A stretch of 64,000 nt of DNA from Dipylidium caninum (Eukaryota; Platyhelminthes; Cestoda; Cyclophyllidea; Dipylidiidae): positions 992,001 through 1,056,000 of the forward strand of contig QEYB01000895.1 of assembly GCA_017562135.1 (NCBI GenBank), in the 5' to 3' direction. Of the stretch, positions 37,157-49,872 are shown piece after piece. Below the pieces are notes generated by a model. That model saw nothing but the letters and a program-made list of their open reading frames with translations, had not been told where the DNA came from and did no database searches. The stretch's first letter is position 1, and each line of letters begins with the position of its first letter. The position numbers and the translations under genes are program-made.

Positions 37157-37707
37157 AATGACCCACTCGGCCCCCTCTCTCTTACCCTGTTACTGTATCG
37201 CCCCGAGCCCCTCGTATACGTACATAACTGACAGTGGCCCAAAATTTCGTGGTAATGGTGCAATTTAAAGCCGTTTCGAAGGCATTGGCAACTTATTTTG
37301 AGACGATTTAACTTATTCGGTAAAGAGCATTCATCCTCACATTACCCTGTTCTTCTGCCATGTCAAAAAATTATAGTGTAAAATTTTGCTAGTGACCCTC
37401 TTGAATTTATTTCAGCCTCACAACTAGGCCAAACCCTCTGTGCTGCTCGCATAACTGTTTTGAGCCTATCCTGAACGCCTCAGAAAGGCTACAGTATATT
37501 CCACAGTTAGGTAAAACGATTTGGTTAACGGAAAACCGGAGGCAGTGAATATAACTAACGCAATAGGGAAATCCCATTTACAAAAAAAGCTTCCAAAGCA
37601 CGCATGTAGTACGCAAGAAAGCCTCGCATTTAAATTAAAACAAACTCGGCAGCCCAATTAATGCTGTTAAAACGTGGTGAAAAATGTGCAAATCACATCC
37701 ACGACAA
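37157..37707. other. Convergent 3' spacer between stonin and ERO1
   Basis: About 550 bp between the stonin stop and the last proposed ERO1 exon. No supported frame. It presumably carries both 3' untranslated regions; no clear AATAAA was seen on the plus strand. Confidence 0.4.
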
Positions 37708-40700
37708 TCAGGAAGACAGAGAAAGATGTAAGAGGATTGGAGAATCACGACAAAAAACGGTGATCACAATAGAGTAGTTGTACAATTTTAACTTGACTGG
37801 TTCATCATCATTTCCCTGAAGTGAACGTAGTAGTGGATGCTCTTTGCAAATCTAAAATAAGGAAATGATGGTTCTATCTAGAGTCTGTCTGTTAAATATA
37901 AGCGGAAAAATTGGCAAGGCAGGTAAGCATAGAGCATCTACCATGCGTAAATTGGGATTAGAAGTTAAAGGAAATGTCACGTACTTTGTGAAGCCATTGA
38001 AAAGCGACACTATCTCACAACGGCGGAGCTGAAAGTTTGGCCGCGGTTGGGGAGAACAACTTTTTGAATTGTCGAAAATGTTATCATTGAAAAGTATCTT
38101 CAAGGCGGTACCCATCCCCTGTACCTGTGTCAAAAATGTCGCGATATAATATGACCCAATAAATGGAATAATTAGGTTTTGTGAATCTATTTAGTTCGTA
38201 GATAGAGAGTGAGTAGGATCAAAAGTCCCCATCTACATCAAAAAATAACATTTTAATCAGTCAGCAATTCATTGCATATTTGGACGAAAACAAAGAAGAG
38301 ACTTCGATCCAGCAGATCAAAACCCAACTATGGCGAAGGGTTAATGTAATCACATAACGTGTTTCCGATATGACATTTATTAATAAGTAAAAAGCAGTTA
38401 GAACCTCAACGGTCAACAGATCTGTGTAAAAAAAGTAAGGGATCCTAAGGACAAAAAGCACTAAAGTAATACAAAACAATTTAATTATATCGAGATAAAT
38501 CGGTTAGGAACCAAATTTCCGAAGAGCAGAATGTGTTGGAAACATAACGGAGCATGATATAAAGCAACGTATTCATAACTTAGTCCACTCACTACTTACG
38601 CATTGTGTACAAATAGACAGATAATTTTTATACATGGGAAGAGGGATTCTAATTCATCAGAGACATAAAATTCTACCAACACCACGTCATCTCAAAACCG
38701 CCACGATACACTTAAATGTATCAGAGGAGAGATTTCCATCCACTACGCCGTAAATAGGAACTAATTACAATAATGTACGACAAAATATTATTAGCGTCCA
38801 TCGGATAAAAGAGGGACATCAATATAGAAGTAAGATCGTAGAACTTAATATTGAGAAAAAAAGTGCACACTGAGAAGCAAATATACATTTTGTTAAATAA
38901 ATGTTAGAGGTAAAATCAACAAGTAACTCATAAAAAAGAGGCAAGTAATAACCTGCAATTTCCCCCACATCCTGCATTTATCACACCCCACACAGTCCAT
39001 GATCCTAGTAATGTTGAGAAAGCGTAGGCGGAATTCCTCCTTTAGATCGAGGATTTCTTTGGAGGGCTGATGGAAAAGTTGTGATTCATCAAAAACGGCA
39101 TTATGATTTCTGGAGTTTGCAAAAAAACAGCATTGAAGGATATACGCATTAGTTTGTTAAATAGAATATTAGTTAATAAAAGCAGAACTCACCCATTTCT
39201 GAGAATTCAGTTAACTAAGTTGGACATGCATATATATACATAACACCAAAAATTGTAAAAAGCGAATTTGTCATCAATATTTGAGAGAGATGAACAAGTT
39301 TCCCAAAGAAAAACGCAAAGAACAGATGATTTGAAGTTGTCATCCACACTTGAAAAACAGTACCAATCCAATCCAAATGTATAGAGTACATCCAAATTCA
39401 AAGGATCATCACAAGTACTCACTCAATATCGTTAAGCAAATCGAGTACCATGCTTCTGGTCTGGACGTCAATGGCCGCGTCACCAGTGTAAAAGGCCTGC
39501 TGTCTGAGATAAGGTGCCGCCTTGGCGATGGCCCGCAATTCCACCACATATACGAGGAAGAGGTTGCGCAGACGCCCAAGTGATTCAGGCACCAGATCAG
39601 GATGGAACCGGCGTACAAACTCCTCCACACTTGGACCCCAGACATTCTCCTTAGGTTGAGTGAAGTAACTGGAAACACCCTTGAATTCTACGACCATTCA
39701 GAAATTGACGAAGTGGAAAAATTTATTCTACGTTATAAAGTTTAGCGTGGACTATGAGAGCGCTCGGTTTTGGCTAGAGGAGGTTTATGATGTTTCTTGA
39801 TCTATAAAGCGTGGCAATTAAGTGGAATCACTAAGAGAAAATAAGAGACCTTAGAGGTACTAAAGTCTTAAATTAGTGATTTCCTATACAAATCAAATGT
39901 AGTAAACTAGGTTACACGAATTGCCAACTAACTTATGAATATTTATCGGGCCACTTTAAGAGACAAAAATAATCAAGTTAAGTTACATAATATAAATATA
40001 CGGCACAAGGATTAGAAAATATACCTATGGAGAAAAATCCAAATATTTTAGGTAAAAATGAAATAATGTCGTAAAATCTGAGACCCAGTAACAAGAAACA
40101 TGAGTTAGAACAAACCCGATAAAAGATGGTTGTAGCAGAGATGAAGACTGATACTCGTCTGAAGGCCGGAAATAAGACGATAAAAGAGGCGTTTCTCCTT
40201 GCATGTTTTTGTGTCCACTGTAAACAATAGATTAGCGAAATTGAAAAGGAGTAATTGAACAGTTTCGTAAAATCAGAAGAGGAGTAATGAGTAGCGTTTT
40301 CAATAGCGAAGAAAAATATTTTAACAGTGAAAAGTTAGGGAAAGCATACCAGGTGAGTAAGGAATACCATTAAAAACGCGCATTGGATTAGATCTAAAAA
40401 AGAGTTAATATTTTTGAGAAACAAAGATTGTACTGATAAAAGAACATGTAAATTGTGCGTTTCTTACTGAAAGCAATTTTCCAAGTAAATAGATCTCCAA
40501 ATACGTGCGGAAGATTCGCCTTTGTAACCCGTGTATTTCTCGACATTCTTCAATAAGTCGACATAAATTGTACCCTGTTCCGGCTCATCTAAAAAGCAAA
40601 TACAAAAGTAAATGGGAAAAAATATATAATACGCGAAACATTGTGTCACATACCACTCAATTCACAGAATGGTTTATCTTCTGCCTCTTTAGTAGACCAC

Positions 40701-42435
40701 TTTCCGATTGCCTTTTGCTGACTCTCACTAGAAGGAAAATGTTTTTAAATTGCGGAATAAATAGAATGAACAAATTCCTCTACCGCTTATTATTTTTACT
40801 CAAAAACGATGTTAGTAGAAAAATGAAAACAATAAGTAACGAAAAAGAACGAAGATAACGTAAAATTTCAATCATTTCTGGCACAACGGTTTAAATAGGT
40901 AGTTAATCAACGAAAAAAGTAAATCAGTGGCAGCAAATCATTAGCCGAAAACATAAAAGTTCGATCAAAATATTGACTCGATTACTAAAGTTCAAATAAG
41001 TGATTAAATGGGAACGTAACAAGGATATTAATTTAAGTTAAACGGCATAATCATCTAATGCAATAAGTAAATGCAAGAAAAATTAGGAAATGTGTAAAGA
41101 AAATGTTTGTTAGTTGATAAATAAAAATCGGAGCACGAGAGATGTACGCGTTTCCTACGGCATGAATAATGCAAAAAATGTTTATTAACCTCAAATCACA
41201 AGATATGACAAAAGTAATGGGACATGAGAAAGAGACAACTAATTAAAAAGGCTTAAAAGAATCATTGAAAAGTAAAGTTGGAACAGGCAACACTATTCCT
41301 GCATGAAACATACTCGATGGACGTATCTAGATGTCCCAATGCCAGCGCCTCTTCTTCTTCTTCAGAGCATTGTCCTTCACTAAACGCATCTGCACTGGCG
41401 TGCTGTAAAGTAGAGACAGCCATCAATAATCGAGAATATTAGGGACGAAATACGGATATGATATAAGCCACTAATTTATGAAATGTGTTCATTGAATGAA
41501 GGGTGCTACAGGGAAAGTGTGGTATAATATAGAGGTGTTTTCTCAAAAATGAAAGAAACCAAAAATGATGAAGTATGGTGTTTCAATAATAGCAAACCAG
41601 ACTTCCATGGAATAAATCATAAGTGAAGTTGCAATCAATGACGCCCAAATACAAATATTACTGCATGAAATTACTAATTAGGTCTTTCTTTAAGAAGCTA
41701 AAGGTCGTCGAAGAAATTTCACTTAGGAGTTTACAAAATAAGACTAATGACTAAATAATGCGATATGGAATGATAAATTTAAAAATGGGCATTAACGCAT
41801 TTGGGAAGGAAAGTGAAGTGGAATACCGTAAGATTAATTGGAATGAGCTTGTCATAACTCGATTCCCGAAGTCCAATCGGAACCTCAGAGATAGAGCAAT
41901 CCTCCACCTGACAATCTCTCAAAACACAACGCCCATCATCCGGCCAAAATAGACATTTACGAAATAAATTGACCTAAATTTATACATAACGTCAGTGTTT
42001 GGCGGGTTAAAAAAAGAGAAATGAGCGAGGGTAGTCAAATTAAATATAGGAAATCGTGAAATAACACACAATAGGTGAGGAAAATTAATACTCACCTGGA
42101 AAATTCGGAAGTAATCTAGTTTTGTAAGATTTTCCAACTTGGGGAGAATAAGATTATTTAGGTCTATAATATGTTCCACCGTAGAGTTGGCATCACCAAT
42201 TGAACCAGAAATCTGTGGGAAAAGAGGTGGCTTTGGGACATACCATAAAATAAATTTATAGCAACCCTAGTTTTTACATAAGAGTAAAATGTTTAAAAGG
42301 TATTCGAATAAAGAGAAGTAGGACAACGTGCTGAAAAATTACTGTAATCTCGCAATGAGGCTTCCCACCAGATAACATATTTAGAGCACCAGTAAACAGT
42401 GCCACCACCGCTACGTAATACCCGAATGAAAACAT
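37708..42435 (-). CDS. ERO1A: Endoplasmic reticulum oxidoreductin 1 (ERO1), 12 exons
   Basis: ERO1 uses FAD and oxygen to re-oxidise protein disulfide isomerase in the ER lumen. Minus-strand exons: 42435-42343, 42212-42096, 41973-41827, 41402-41314, 40727-40654, 40588-40468, 40393-40350, 40217-40116, 39687-39423, 39109-38953, 38124-37981, 37851-37708. All phases agree and give about 498 residues (human 468). The N-terminus is a signal peptide ([14 protein letters not shown]). The shuttle disulfide is CQVEDC (C91/C96) and the active-site cluster is CVGCDKC (C390, C393, C396), both at the family spacing. Other family blocks: [53 protein letters not shown] and EIVSLFNGF. One exon is only 44 nt. 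The final exon is tentative, since human ERO1 ends soon after the preceding one. Confidence 0.94.
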
Positions 42436-43214
42436 GACGTTTCAATACGAGGAGCGCACACTATAGAGAGGCGGGATACAGGAGGCAAGGGCATTGGGAG
42501 GCAGGAAGCAGATTTAAACTATACATTACGAAAAGTTAGGACCGACTGGGAGTCACTTTGCGGGATAAGATTAAAAGGAGTAATAAACTATCAAGGTAAA
42601 TACAACCCAAGACGGAAAACATCATCAAAGTTACTGCGAAAGACAAGATAATAATACCCAACGGCGAAATACTTATACCCAGTTTAAGAAACAACTTCCT
42701 AAATTTTTCTTACGTATTTTGTGCAGGTTGTATCAACATATGTAAAGAATGAACATCCACGTAAAATTACAATAATGCGAACCGGTTATAGCGCAGAGTG
42801 CAGCACAAATATACCGAAACCTATTTATTAACACTCGACTTAATAGCCGTTTATCTCAAACGGGGACACTCTTTCATACCCTAAAGTTAGGATTTAGATT
42901 AAATAGTGGGACTTGTATTTGCATTAAGTAAATATGGAATAACAGACCCAAGAATCCCGATGAGGCTGTCGAAAACATCTCTAATGTTAGAGAACCAAAA
43001 ATTCCTTCCAGCAGAGGACTGGAAATGTGACAAAATACTCCTATTCTCTGAGTGCGTATGCACTTTCGGGAAGGCAAATTCTACGAATGTTCCTTTAAAC
43101 GTGTTTTCCGGTACACATATCTCCTGTGATTTTTGTGAATTTCAAGTGCATTTGAAAAGGCGTTGCTCTGGTAGAAGTAGAAGTACCGCTGATTTAAGAC
43201 CCGAAATATGGAGA
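42436..43214. other. Region upstream of ERO1
   Basis: About 780 bp with no supported gene, between the ERO1 start codon (minus) and the inverted-repeat arm. The ERO1 promoter must lie here. A 107-codon plus-strand frame at 42906-43229 spans the repeat border and shows no motif. Confidence 0.4.
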
Positions 43215-43960
43215 GAACCCATGCTATGAGTCGTCAAATTCCGGCTTTTAATATTTTTGCGCCTATTTCAGGTAAGACGGGAAATCATGTTAGCAAACAT
43301 CTTTGCGAAGGGTTCTTGTACAAGCTACTGAAATGCGTATTGGAAGTAGAATGCTAACTTTGGTGGCGATAGTTCCGAGTCACTAAGGTATTCGAGTTGA
43401 ACAATTGGCATTTGGGCTGTCTATAAATGCTGGCATCGTATGAAACGGCATTATTTTCTCCGTGGAGACCATGACTCTGGGTGCCTTGTTAAGTGCAACT
43501 TCTATACTGGAAATAAGCGGAAACGGTCGGTTGACTCCTTTGAAGTACTTGGTATGCGAAATATGCAGTTTCACAAAGTCCCTACAGTTCAGCGGTGTAA
43601 GGACTCAAGTGCAACGACAAAGTACGATGAGGCTGAGTGCTATTTATTACGCCGTCACATTGACAGCACGGATAGAGATCCACCTAACGGAGAGTACAAA
43701 GACCCTCGTGCCCATGTGAGGCAGGAACAGAGAGTACTGTGAGCGGAGAGGAATCAGCCTTCGTAAAAACACGGCCAGGATGGCGACACCGCCAGCCCAG
43801 AACATCATTTCAGGGCTCGGCATGAGACAACCACAAGAATCTGCCAATGTCTGCCATTCAGCAGTGGTGTCTGCGATTGGCAGAAATGTGGTGGCCGATG
43901 ACACTTATGGTAAACTCTATGAAGAGGAAGGTTACAGTCACAAGGAAGGATTGGGAGGCG
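43215..43960. repeat. Right arm of the long inverted repeat
   Basis: Near-identical reverse complement of 1-745. Its left border, around 43215, is sharp: the flank beyond it differs from the flank of the other arm. Its right border cannot be set because the other arm is cut by the window start, so the true unit may extend into the GC-rich block after 43960. Frames at 43440-43742 and 43780-43974 can be read but are not conserved as frames in the other copy. Confidence 0.85.
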
Positions 43961-45381
43961 ATGCCGATGATTAGAGTTCCGTGAGGCCACCGTCGATGGA
44001 GACGAGGCCTCAGAGCCTTCGGACGTAGTCGGGGCTAGATGTGTGTGCAGCTCTTGATGCATAACCATCACTCCTGCGATGGGCATATTTTAAGGAGGGG
44101 AAGTAGAGCTTTACAAGGCGAGAAGAGGCGATGGCTTGAGGAGCCGCTGCTGCAAGTACATCCAACAAATGAATTGTGGCCTCGAGTAGGCAAGAAATGT
44201 CACCATGCCCTGATTGATAAAGACATTGGAGAGAGATAGTGGTGGTGCAGTCGACGTGGTCATAACGAAGGGAAGTGTATAGCGCATATGCTAGGAGAGA
44301 ACACTGAGTACATGGGCAAGGTTTGGAGTGGCGGAGGAGAGGAGCATTCGGAAGCAAAGTGTGGCTGGTTGCGGTAAGGCTTCGTGTGGTTTGGGTGGCA
44401 GACTGTTTGGCCATGGCACTCTCGTCCCATTGCAGGTGAGGCACAATGCTCGGAGAGGAAAGTGAGTGAGGAAAGAAGGATGCTGCCAGGAGCTGTTTCA
44501 ATCTCTCTACCTACTGTGAAGTCTCACATTGCCAGAGTGAAGAATACCGGCCTGGCCTGGCCTGGCCTGGCCCCGCATTGGCAGTCGAGGCCGCCGAGAA
44601 CCAGTAGGAATTGGCGATTCTGTGAATGCGTGTGCATTCGGCTGGAGGATTGTGAGTCGCCTTGCTTTGTCGAGGGTTGCATCATTCGCGGCCATTATGA
44701 TAACATGCATATTATTTGGCCACTTGTCTCGTAAAAGGTGATATTTATTTCGTATTGGGCGCTTTTTCCTCCGTCATCGTGTCAAAATAATTTTGGTTGA
44801 CGTGTCCTCCTCGTCGCCACATTCTCCGAGGTCATTGCTACTTCCTCGATTCTCTGGCTTGTAGTAAAGGTGGTGACAACGCGTGTTTTTCACCGGTTTT
44901 AGTCTGTGAATATCTCAAAGAGGCGACTTCATCACTGTGCATAGTCCATGTCATTATTTTTTCGTTCTTCGATAAAAACCTCACTTTCTTTTGTCTTCCG
45001 AGAACCATTAGCAGGCACACATCGCTTGGGAGAGGAGAATTGATTTCATACGTAGCATATTCGTCGCAGATTATTCAAGATTTCTTATTGCTACCCCTTT
45101 TCGCGCTAAATCTGTTACTGTTTTTCTTTTGAATTTCATATGATAAATGTTTTCTTCTTCATTATGTTTATGTTTGTTGGTTATGTTCCTGCTCCTCCTG
45201 CTTGTTGTTTTATGTTTATTTTTATGGGGAGCATGCGTTGAAACTTTTTGCGATCCATTTTTTTGCATTGATTTCTCGCTCTTGCTCGCTCTCTGCGCTC
45301 ATTTTGATAAATTCTTATCACTTTCCTTGCTTTTTTCATTCCTTTCAGTTTTTAATACTTCCTTTTAGATAAATTCTGAAA
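43961..45381. other. GC-rich block, then T-rich sequence upstream of DUSP11
   Basis: From about 43960 to 44720 the sequence is GC-rich, with short frames on both strands (longest 44010-44501 minus, 163 codons, compositionally odd and without motif). After 44730 it becomes T-rich up to the DUSP11 start. The first half may belong to the same mobile element as the inverted-repeat arm; the second half presumably holds the DUSP11 promoter. Confidence 0.4.
44549..44572 (+). repeat. GGCCT tandem repeat
   Basis: About four direct copies of the 5-base unit CCTGG/GGCCT in the GC-rich block beside the inverted-repeat arm. Confidence 0.85.
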
Positions 45382-46264
45382 ATGCCTTCCTACCCCCCAC
45401 CAAGGTATTTCCCTGCTTTTGCTGTATCAAATTATCTAGGGGTAGTTAATGTGCATTCATACACCTCTCCTTAATACTGAGCCTAACACTTTTTAGATGG
45501 TTAGACTACCAACCCTTTGGCTCGCCAGTGGCTTACAGTCCTCTTTTACCAGTTAAACTGCCTATACCTGCGTCACACTCTCGCCATATTCCAAAGATGT
45601 CTTGGTTTACTGATGCGGATCTCATTAATTTCTGTTTCGACATTCGTCGTCCACTTGTTGGGGTCATTGATCTAACTTACACCACGTATTACAGCCCAAG
45701 GGTAATGTTCAGTGTACTTTCTATCTGTTTAGCTTTTTACGGACCGCGGCATCAAACACGCCAAAATTTTCGTTCCCGGTCATACTGTCCCCGATTCACC
45801 TACAGTCGATAGGTAATCATTACCATTTAACGTCGAACCTTTAAGGTTTCTGCAGGCAGTAAACGAGATTACTAGTGAATCATCAGGTACAGTATCCTAA
45901 TCTGAATCAGTTAAAACTAGATGGTGTCGTTGCCGTTCATTGCACACATGGTGTCAACCGTACGGGCTACTTCGTCTGTCGATATCTTATTGACGTTCTT
46001 GGATGGGATCCAAGTGAAGCTTTGGAAGGTACCGGACCCCCTATCATATCCTGTAGTGATAATAAACACTTTTACTTACTGTCTTTGCGGTCACAACACT
46101 TCGTGTAGCCAAGCTGCTGACCACCTACCACATTTTTCACGTAGTGTTTAAGTAATCGTGGTAACTTCTACGATTTTACTACCTTTGTTTCAGAATTTGC
46201 GCATGCTCGCGGATACTCGGTAGAACGCAACAACTACATAGAGGACCTTCAGGCACGCCGCTAG
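45382..46264 (+). CDS. DUSP11: RNA 5'-triphosphatase DUSP11 (PIR1)
   Basis: DUSP11 is a cysteine phosphatase that removes phosphates from RNA 5' triphosphates. Exons: 45382-45404, 45497-45701, 45733-45812, 45846-45858, 45887-46028, 46194-46264, giving 177 residues. Family blocks are PPRWLDYQPFG at the N-terminus, IDLTYTTYYSPR, the KIFVPGHTVPD strand, the P-loop HCTHGVNRTGY (catalytic C126, R132) with CRYLIDV after it, and the end RGYSVERNNYIEDL. That last block and the stop right after it fit DUSP11 and not the two-domain capping enzyme. The 13-nt fourth exon lies between introns of 33 and 28 nt. A 36-nt intron starting inside the AVNEI segment was tried first, but it does not keep phase. Confidence 0.9.
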
Positions 46265-46919
46265 TCAATATAATTTAGATAGACGCCATATTTAACGGCA
46301 CCTCAATTTTGTTACTACTGAACATTTGTAACTCTTTGAAGGTCTTACTTCCTTCAAGTCTACAAACTGGATATTAGGATCTGTATACTTTGTGACATTT
46401 AGTGAATGTACAATAATAAACTAAAAACAGCCAAAAGTTTCAATCAGGTTTTAGAACGTCTTTCAGAGGGACTGAATTGCCATTTGCGAAAGAACGAAAT
46501 TAACTCTGGACGTGCACTCCTTTGGCCGCTCCTTCCCAAAACCAAATCCTTGGTTTGATTCTGTCAAATAGAAGATAAGTGACCAAATGGGAATAGTACG
46601 ATGCCTAATTCGCATTGTTGCCCAGATGTCAGCGTTGCATCGCCGAGGCGGTACTTACCAACATCGTTGCCGGTACTTCAGTCGGGTTCTTAAAATGTAC
46701 CTGATCATCCCTCCATTGGAAGCCGACAATTTGATCATCGTAAACAGGCGATCTGGGTTGTTCGCTTTCGTTACACTCAGTATAGGATTTAGCGGCAGGA
46801 TTTTGTTGCACGTGTCCCAATGGGGATTGCCTTATTAACGTGAAGGGTCCCTTCACACTCTCCATTGATCTGAAGTGCAAACATGTTGCGAGAAAAGCGA
46901 CTTTAGAGTGGTTTTGCTT
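46265..46919. other. Convergent 3' spacer, DUSP11 / EXO1
   Basis: About 650 bp between two stop codons. Overlapping open frames on both strands (46587-46838 plus, 46629-46880 minus) lack motifs. The minus frame lies just downstream of the EXO1 stop and could be extra EXO1 coding sequence only if that stop were spliced out. Confidence 0.4.
46415..46420 (+). promoter_or_regulatory. Putative poly(A) signal of DUSP11
   Basis: AATAAA about 150 nt after the DUSP11 stop codon, the first canonical signal downstream. Confidence 0.5.
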
Positions 46920-49872
46920 TTATGGAAACAAAAGCGAAGAAAGAAAACGTGTAAAATCTGACGGGAAAACTAACTTGTCCGCAGACTGTTCACTTGAAGT
47001 GCTACCGAAGATTGGGTTTTTGACATCAGCTGAAACATCGGGCGGCAAAATCATTGTCCGACGAGCGGATACGCTGAATTGGTTACTCAAAAACGACGAT
47101 ACAGATCTCGGATGTTGTCTACACATCAAGCGAATAAAGTATGACCTTAACAATGGCGAATACCTGGGAAGATCGGAGTTAATGACCGAGAGAACAGATC
47201 GCGAACGTTTGGACTGAAATATAGGACTAGTTGGGCTAGTACTGCCACCTTTTAGGTTAGTTATTGGCAGCACTTCAGATACTGGGGAGGCGAAATAGGG
47301 ATTAGCAGAAGTGATCGGCGTTCCGCAGGCAGAGAAAGTCCTGTCGGAATCTTTAGACACAACGTGGTCATTGTCAGAGGTATACGAACACAACAAATCT
47401 ACAAGTTATATGCACCAATTTGAATATGAATATGGTTTTAAATCAGAAACGATCTAAAGGAACGTAAAAAGCGGCAAAGCGTGGGGATTGTTCGACGAAT
47501 AAAAGTATAGATAACAACGACAGAATTAATTGAAAGCGTGCCTATGAGCAATAAGTGTAAATATACTTCAAACACAAATCTAAAATAGAACTTCACCTCG
47601 TATTTCCAAGTTAGAAACGGCGGTGCCGTATAATGGTCTTTTTCGTGTGGTGGAAGGATTAGATTCAACCGCGTGAGTTGAAGTTTCACCAGAACAATTG
47701 TGATCGGGCTCAACATTTTCCAACTTCGATACAGGCATTTTAGAAATAAGACTGGCTTTGTCATCACATTCGATTTTATGCAAATACGCACTTTTGTTCA
47801 GTTTCAGATTAAAAATTTGGGAGTCTTTTTCTTTACCCTCAACAGCAATACAAAATGGACGAGATCGCGTTCCAGCATCGACGTAGCAAAGCCAAACTAA
47901 AAAACCGCTCGTAAAATTAGGAAACGAATGTCTACTCCAGTGCCACAAACAATAGCGAGTTAATGCAAATTTAATAAAGATAGCATATAAAGTTTTCGAC
48001 TAATTTTGACGCACCTGGCTCCAACCTATAGGTTTTGCTCCATATACTAGCGTTTAAACGGTCACCGTCAGGACGACTGATCCTCTTCAACACCGGCTTA
48101 ATAGAATTTGTCCCAGAGCAACTCCATGTCGGAAATTTCTGAACCTTATCTGAAAAAATATTAAACTTCTTAACCTACCATGCTTAAGTTGAAACAGAAC
48201 CTGACCTACCTCAAAGTTATCAGGATCGAAAATATCTACTTTAATCCTGGTATTAAAATCAATGTTTCCCACAGCAAAATCAACTGCGAGTTGCGGATCC
48301 AAGGAATCCCTATAAGTAATAATGCGTCGTTGTGAGTTCCCAATATTGATTTGCAAATAAAGAGCTTATCTAGTAGGTAAGCGATATGGTCATAAAATTC
48401 TTACCGGCCGGCATATGTAAACAGTTCGTTATTTGTCGAATCTGCGTCTATAAGTGTCAACTTCTCTTCTTCAATATCTTCTACTGTCGGTTCAGAAAGG
48501 CGTAAACGTCTTCGTGTTATTGGATCAAAGACAACTTGTAAACGGAACGTCCGCTCAGCCCGCACAGCTGCACGAATAGTGTCTCCGTGAAGTTTACATA
48601 TACCAACCCTCGATTTCACCCTAAAGGAATGTGAAATAAAAAGCGCTTTATTTTCGAAACGTAATCGTGGATAATGATAATTTCAGAACGCACTTTTTAG
48701 TATGCAATTGAGAAAACTGATGTTCCTGAGAAAACGGAATAGGTTGACAGGCACTTTCAGTCAGATTGCAAAAGTCTCCGAGATGTGAAAGAAGATATCG
48801 AAAGTCCGTAGTGCGACATTGCCGCATTACCTACCACAACAGTGAGTCTCAATATTAATAAAAAATGTTGCGTTCAAAAAAAGAAACATTCAAGACAATA
48901 ATAAAACGTAGTATCAAAAGCCTGATATAGTAAAAAATCCATCCAAAAGTAAGCAAAGCGTTGAAAGTACTTTTGCAGCTGTAGCAAGTCCGATTCGAGG
49001 GATACCCGGGAAGTAATCACAGCCAGAAAGAATTCCCATGAAACGCAGATTTGCGGGGGAAAATTCATGTGAAGATATACCACAGCATAATTCACCAATG
49101 CCTGCACTCCAAGCAATCAAAAGTGCTGACCCTGACAAGTCTAGCTTAAAGAGCACCTATAAAAAATTGGAATGGAAAACGAATATGAAGAAACAAGAAA
49201 CATACCTGTTTGCAGCCGAACATAAGTAAGTCGGAATCCTCGGTAATTACAAGATCGGCGTAACCGACCTGTACGAGATATGCCAACTGAGCATCTGATT
49301 CATATGGCGCCACGATGCAATCAACACCAAGATCTCGTGCACCCTAAAAAAATGCCAATTACAGGTCATATAAATGAAGAACCGAGGGCAATGCGAATAT
49401 ATTTACCTTAATGACAGCACGAGCCATATCTGCAGTCACTTCCACGCATCGCTCAAAGCATTCATTGGCAGCTTTCCGGTTTCCCTCAAGAAGATATTGG
49501 GCTGCTTTTTCTTTGTACAATTTTTTGGTTCTAAAGCAACGATAATATATGGTCGCGAATTACTTGCGGCGTTTTGCATCGATATCAGACTTCGCGGGCA
49601 GGTCTTCGCCATCGAACACCATGATCGGTCTTATGCCGGCGTCAAGAATCATGTTAAGATACTTCAAACAGTAGTTAACATATCTAAAGTAACAATAATC
49701 TATGTAATTACTGTGAAGTGGGATTCCCCAGAGCTATATCCATGGCACAAGAATACGAGGCCCTATGAATCCAACAGTAGGCATCAATTGCAACTGTGAA
49801 GCCCTTAAATTCATTAATGTTGACATGTCTGGAGCACTTTTTCAGGAAAGGAAGTAAGCCACTGACACCCAT
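46920..49872 (-). CDS. EXO1: Exonuclease 1 (EXO1), 11 exons
   Basis: EXO1 is a Rad2/FEN1-family 5'-3' exonuclease and flap endonuclease used in mismatch repair and end resection. Minus-strand exons: 49872-49712, 49683-49564, 49530-49407, 49343-49206, 49156-48971, 48830-48718, 48620-48405, 48309-48179, 48149-48015, 47896-47597, 47398-46920; phases agree and give about 700 residues (human 846). The N-terminus [13 protein letters not shown] is canonical. Metal-binding acids sit where expected: D30 (AIDAYCW), D78 (VFDG), E150/D152 ([11 protein letters not shown]), D171/D173 (TEDSDLL) and D228 (LSGCDY). The region around [15 protein letters not shown] and YAGR matches the end of the nuclease core. 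The C-terminal third is Ser-rich and not conserved. Introns of 28, 33 and 29 nt are present. It shares a 518-bp divergent intergenic region with SERCA. Confidence 0.95.

Noticed and set aside
43440..43974. Possible protein encoded by the repeat arm
   Set aside because: The frame is broken in the other copy by indels and does not match a family I know.
45382..46264. N-terminal triphosphatase domain of the mRNA capping enzyme
   Set aside because: The end RGYSVERNNYIEDL and the immediate stop fit DUSP11; no guanylyltransferase domain (KxDG motif) follows.
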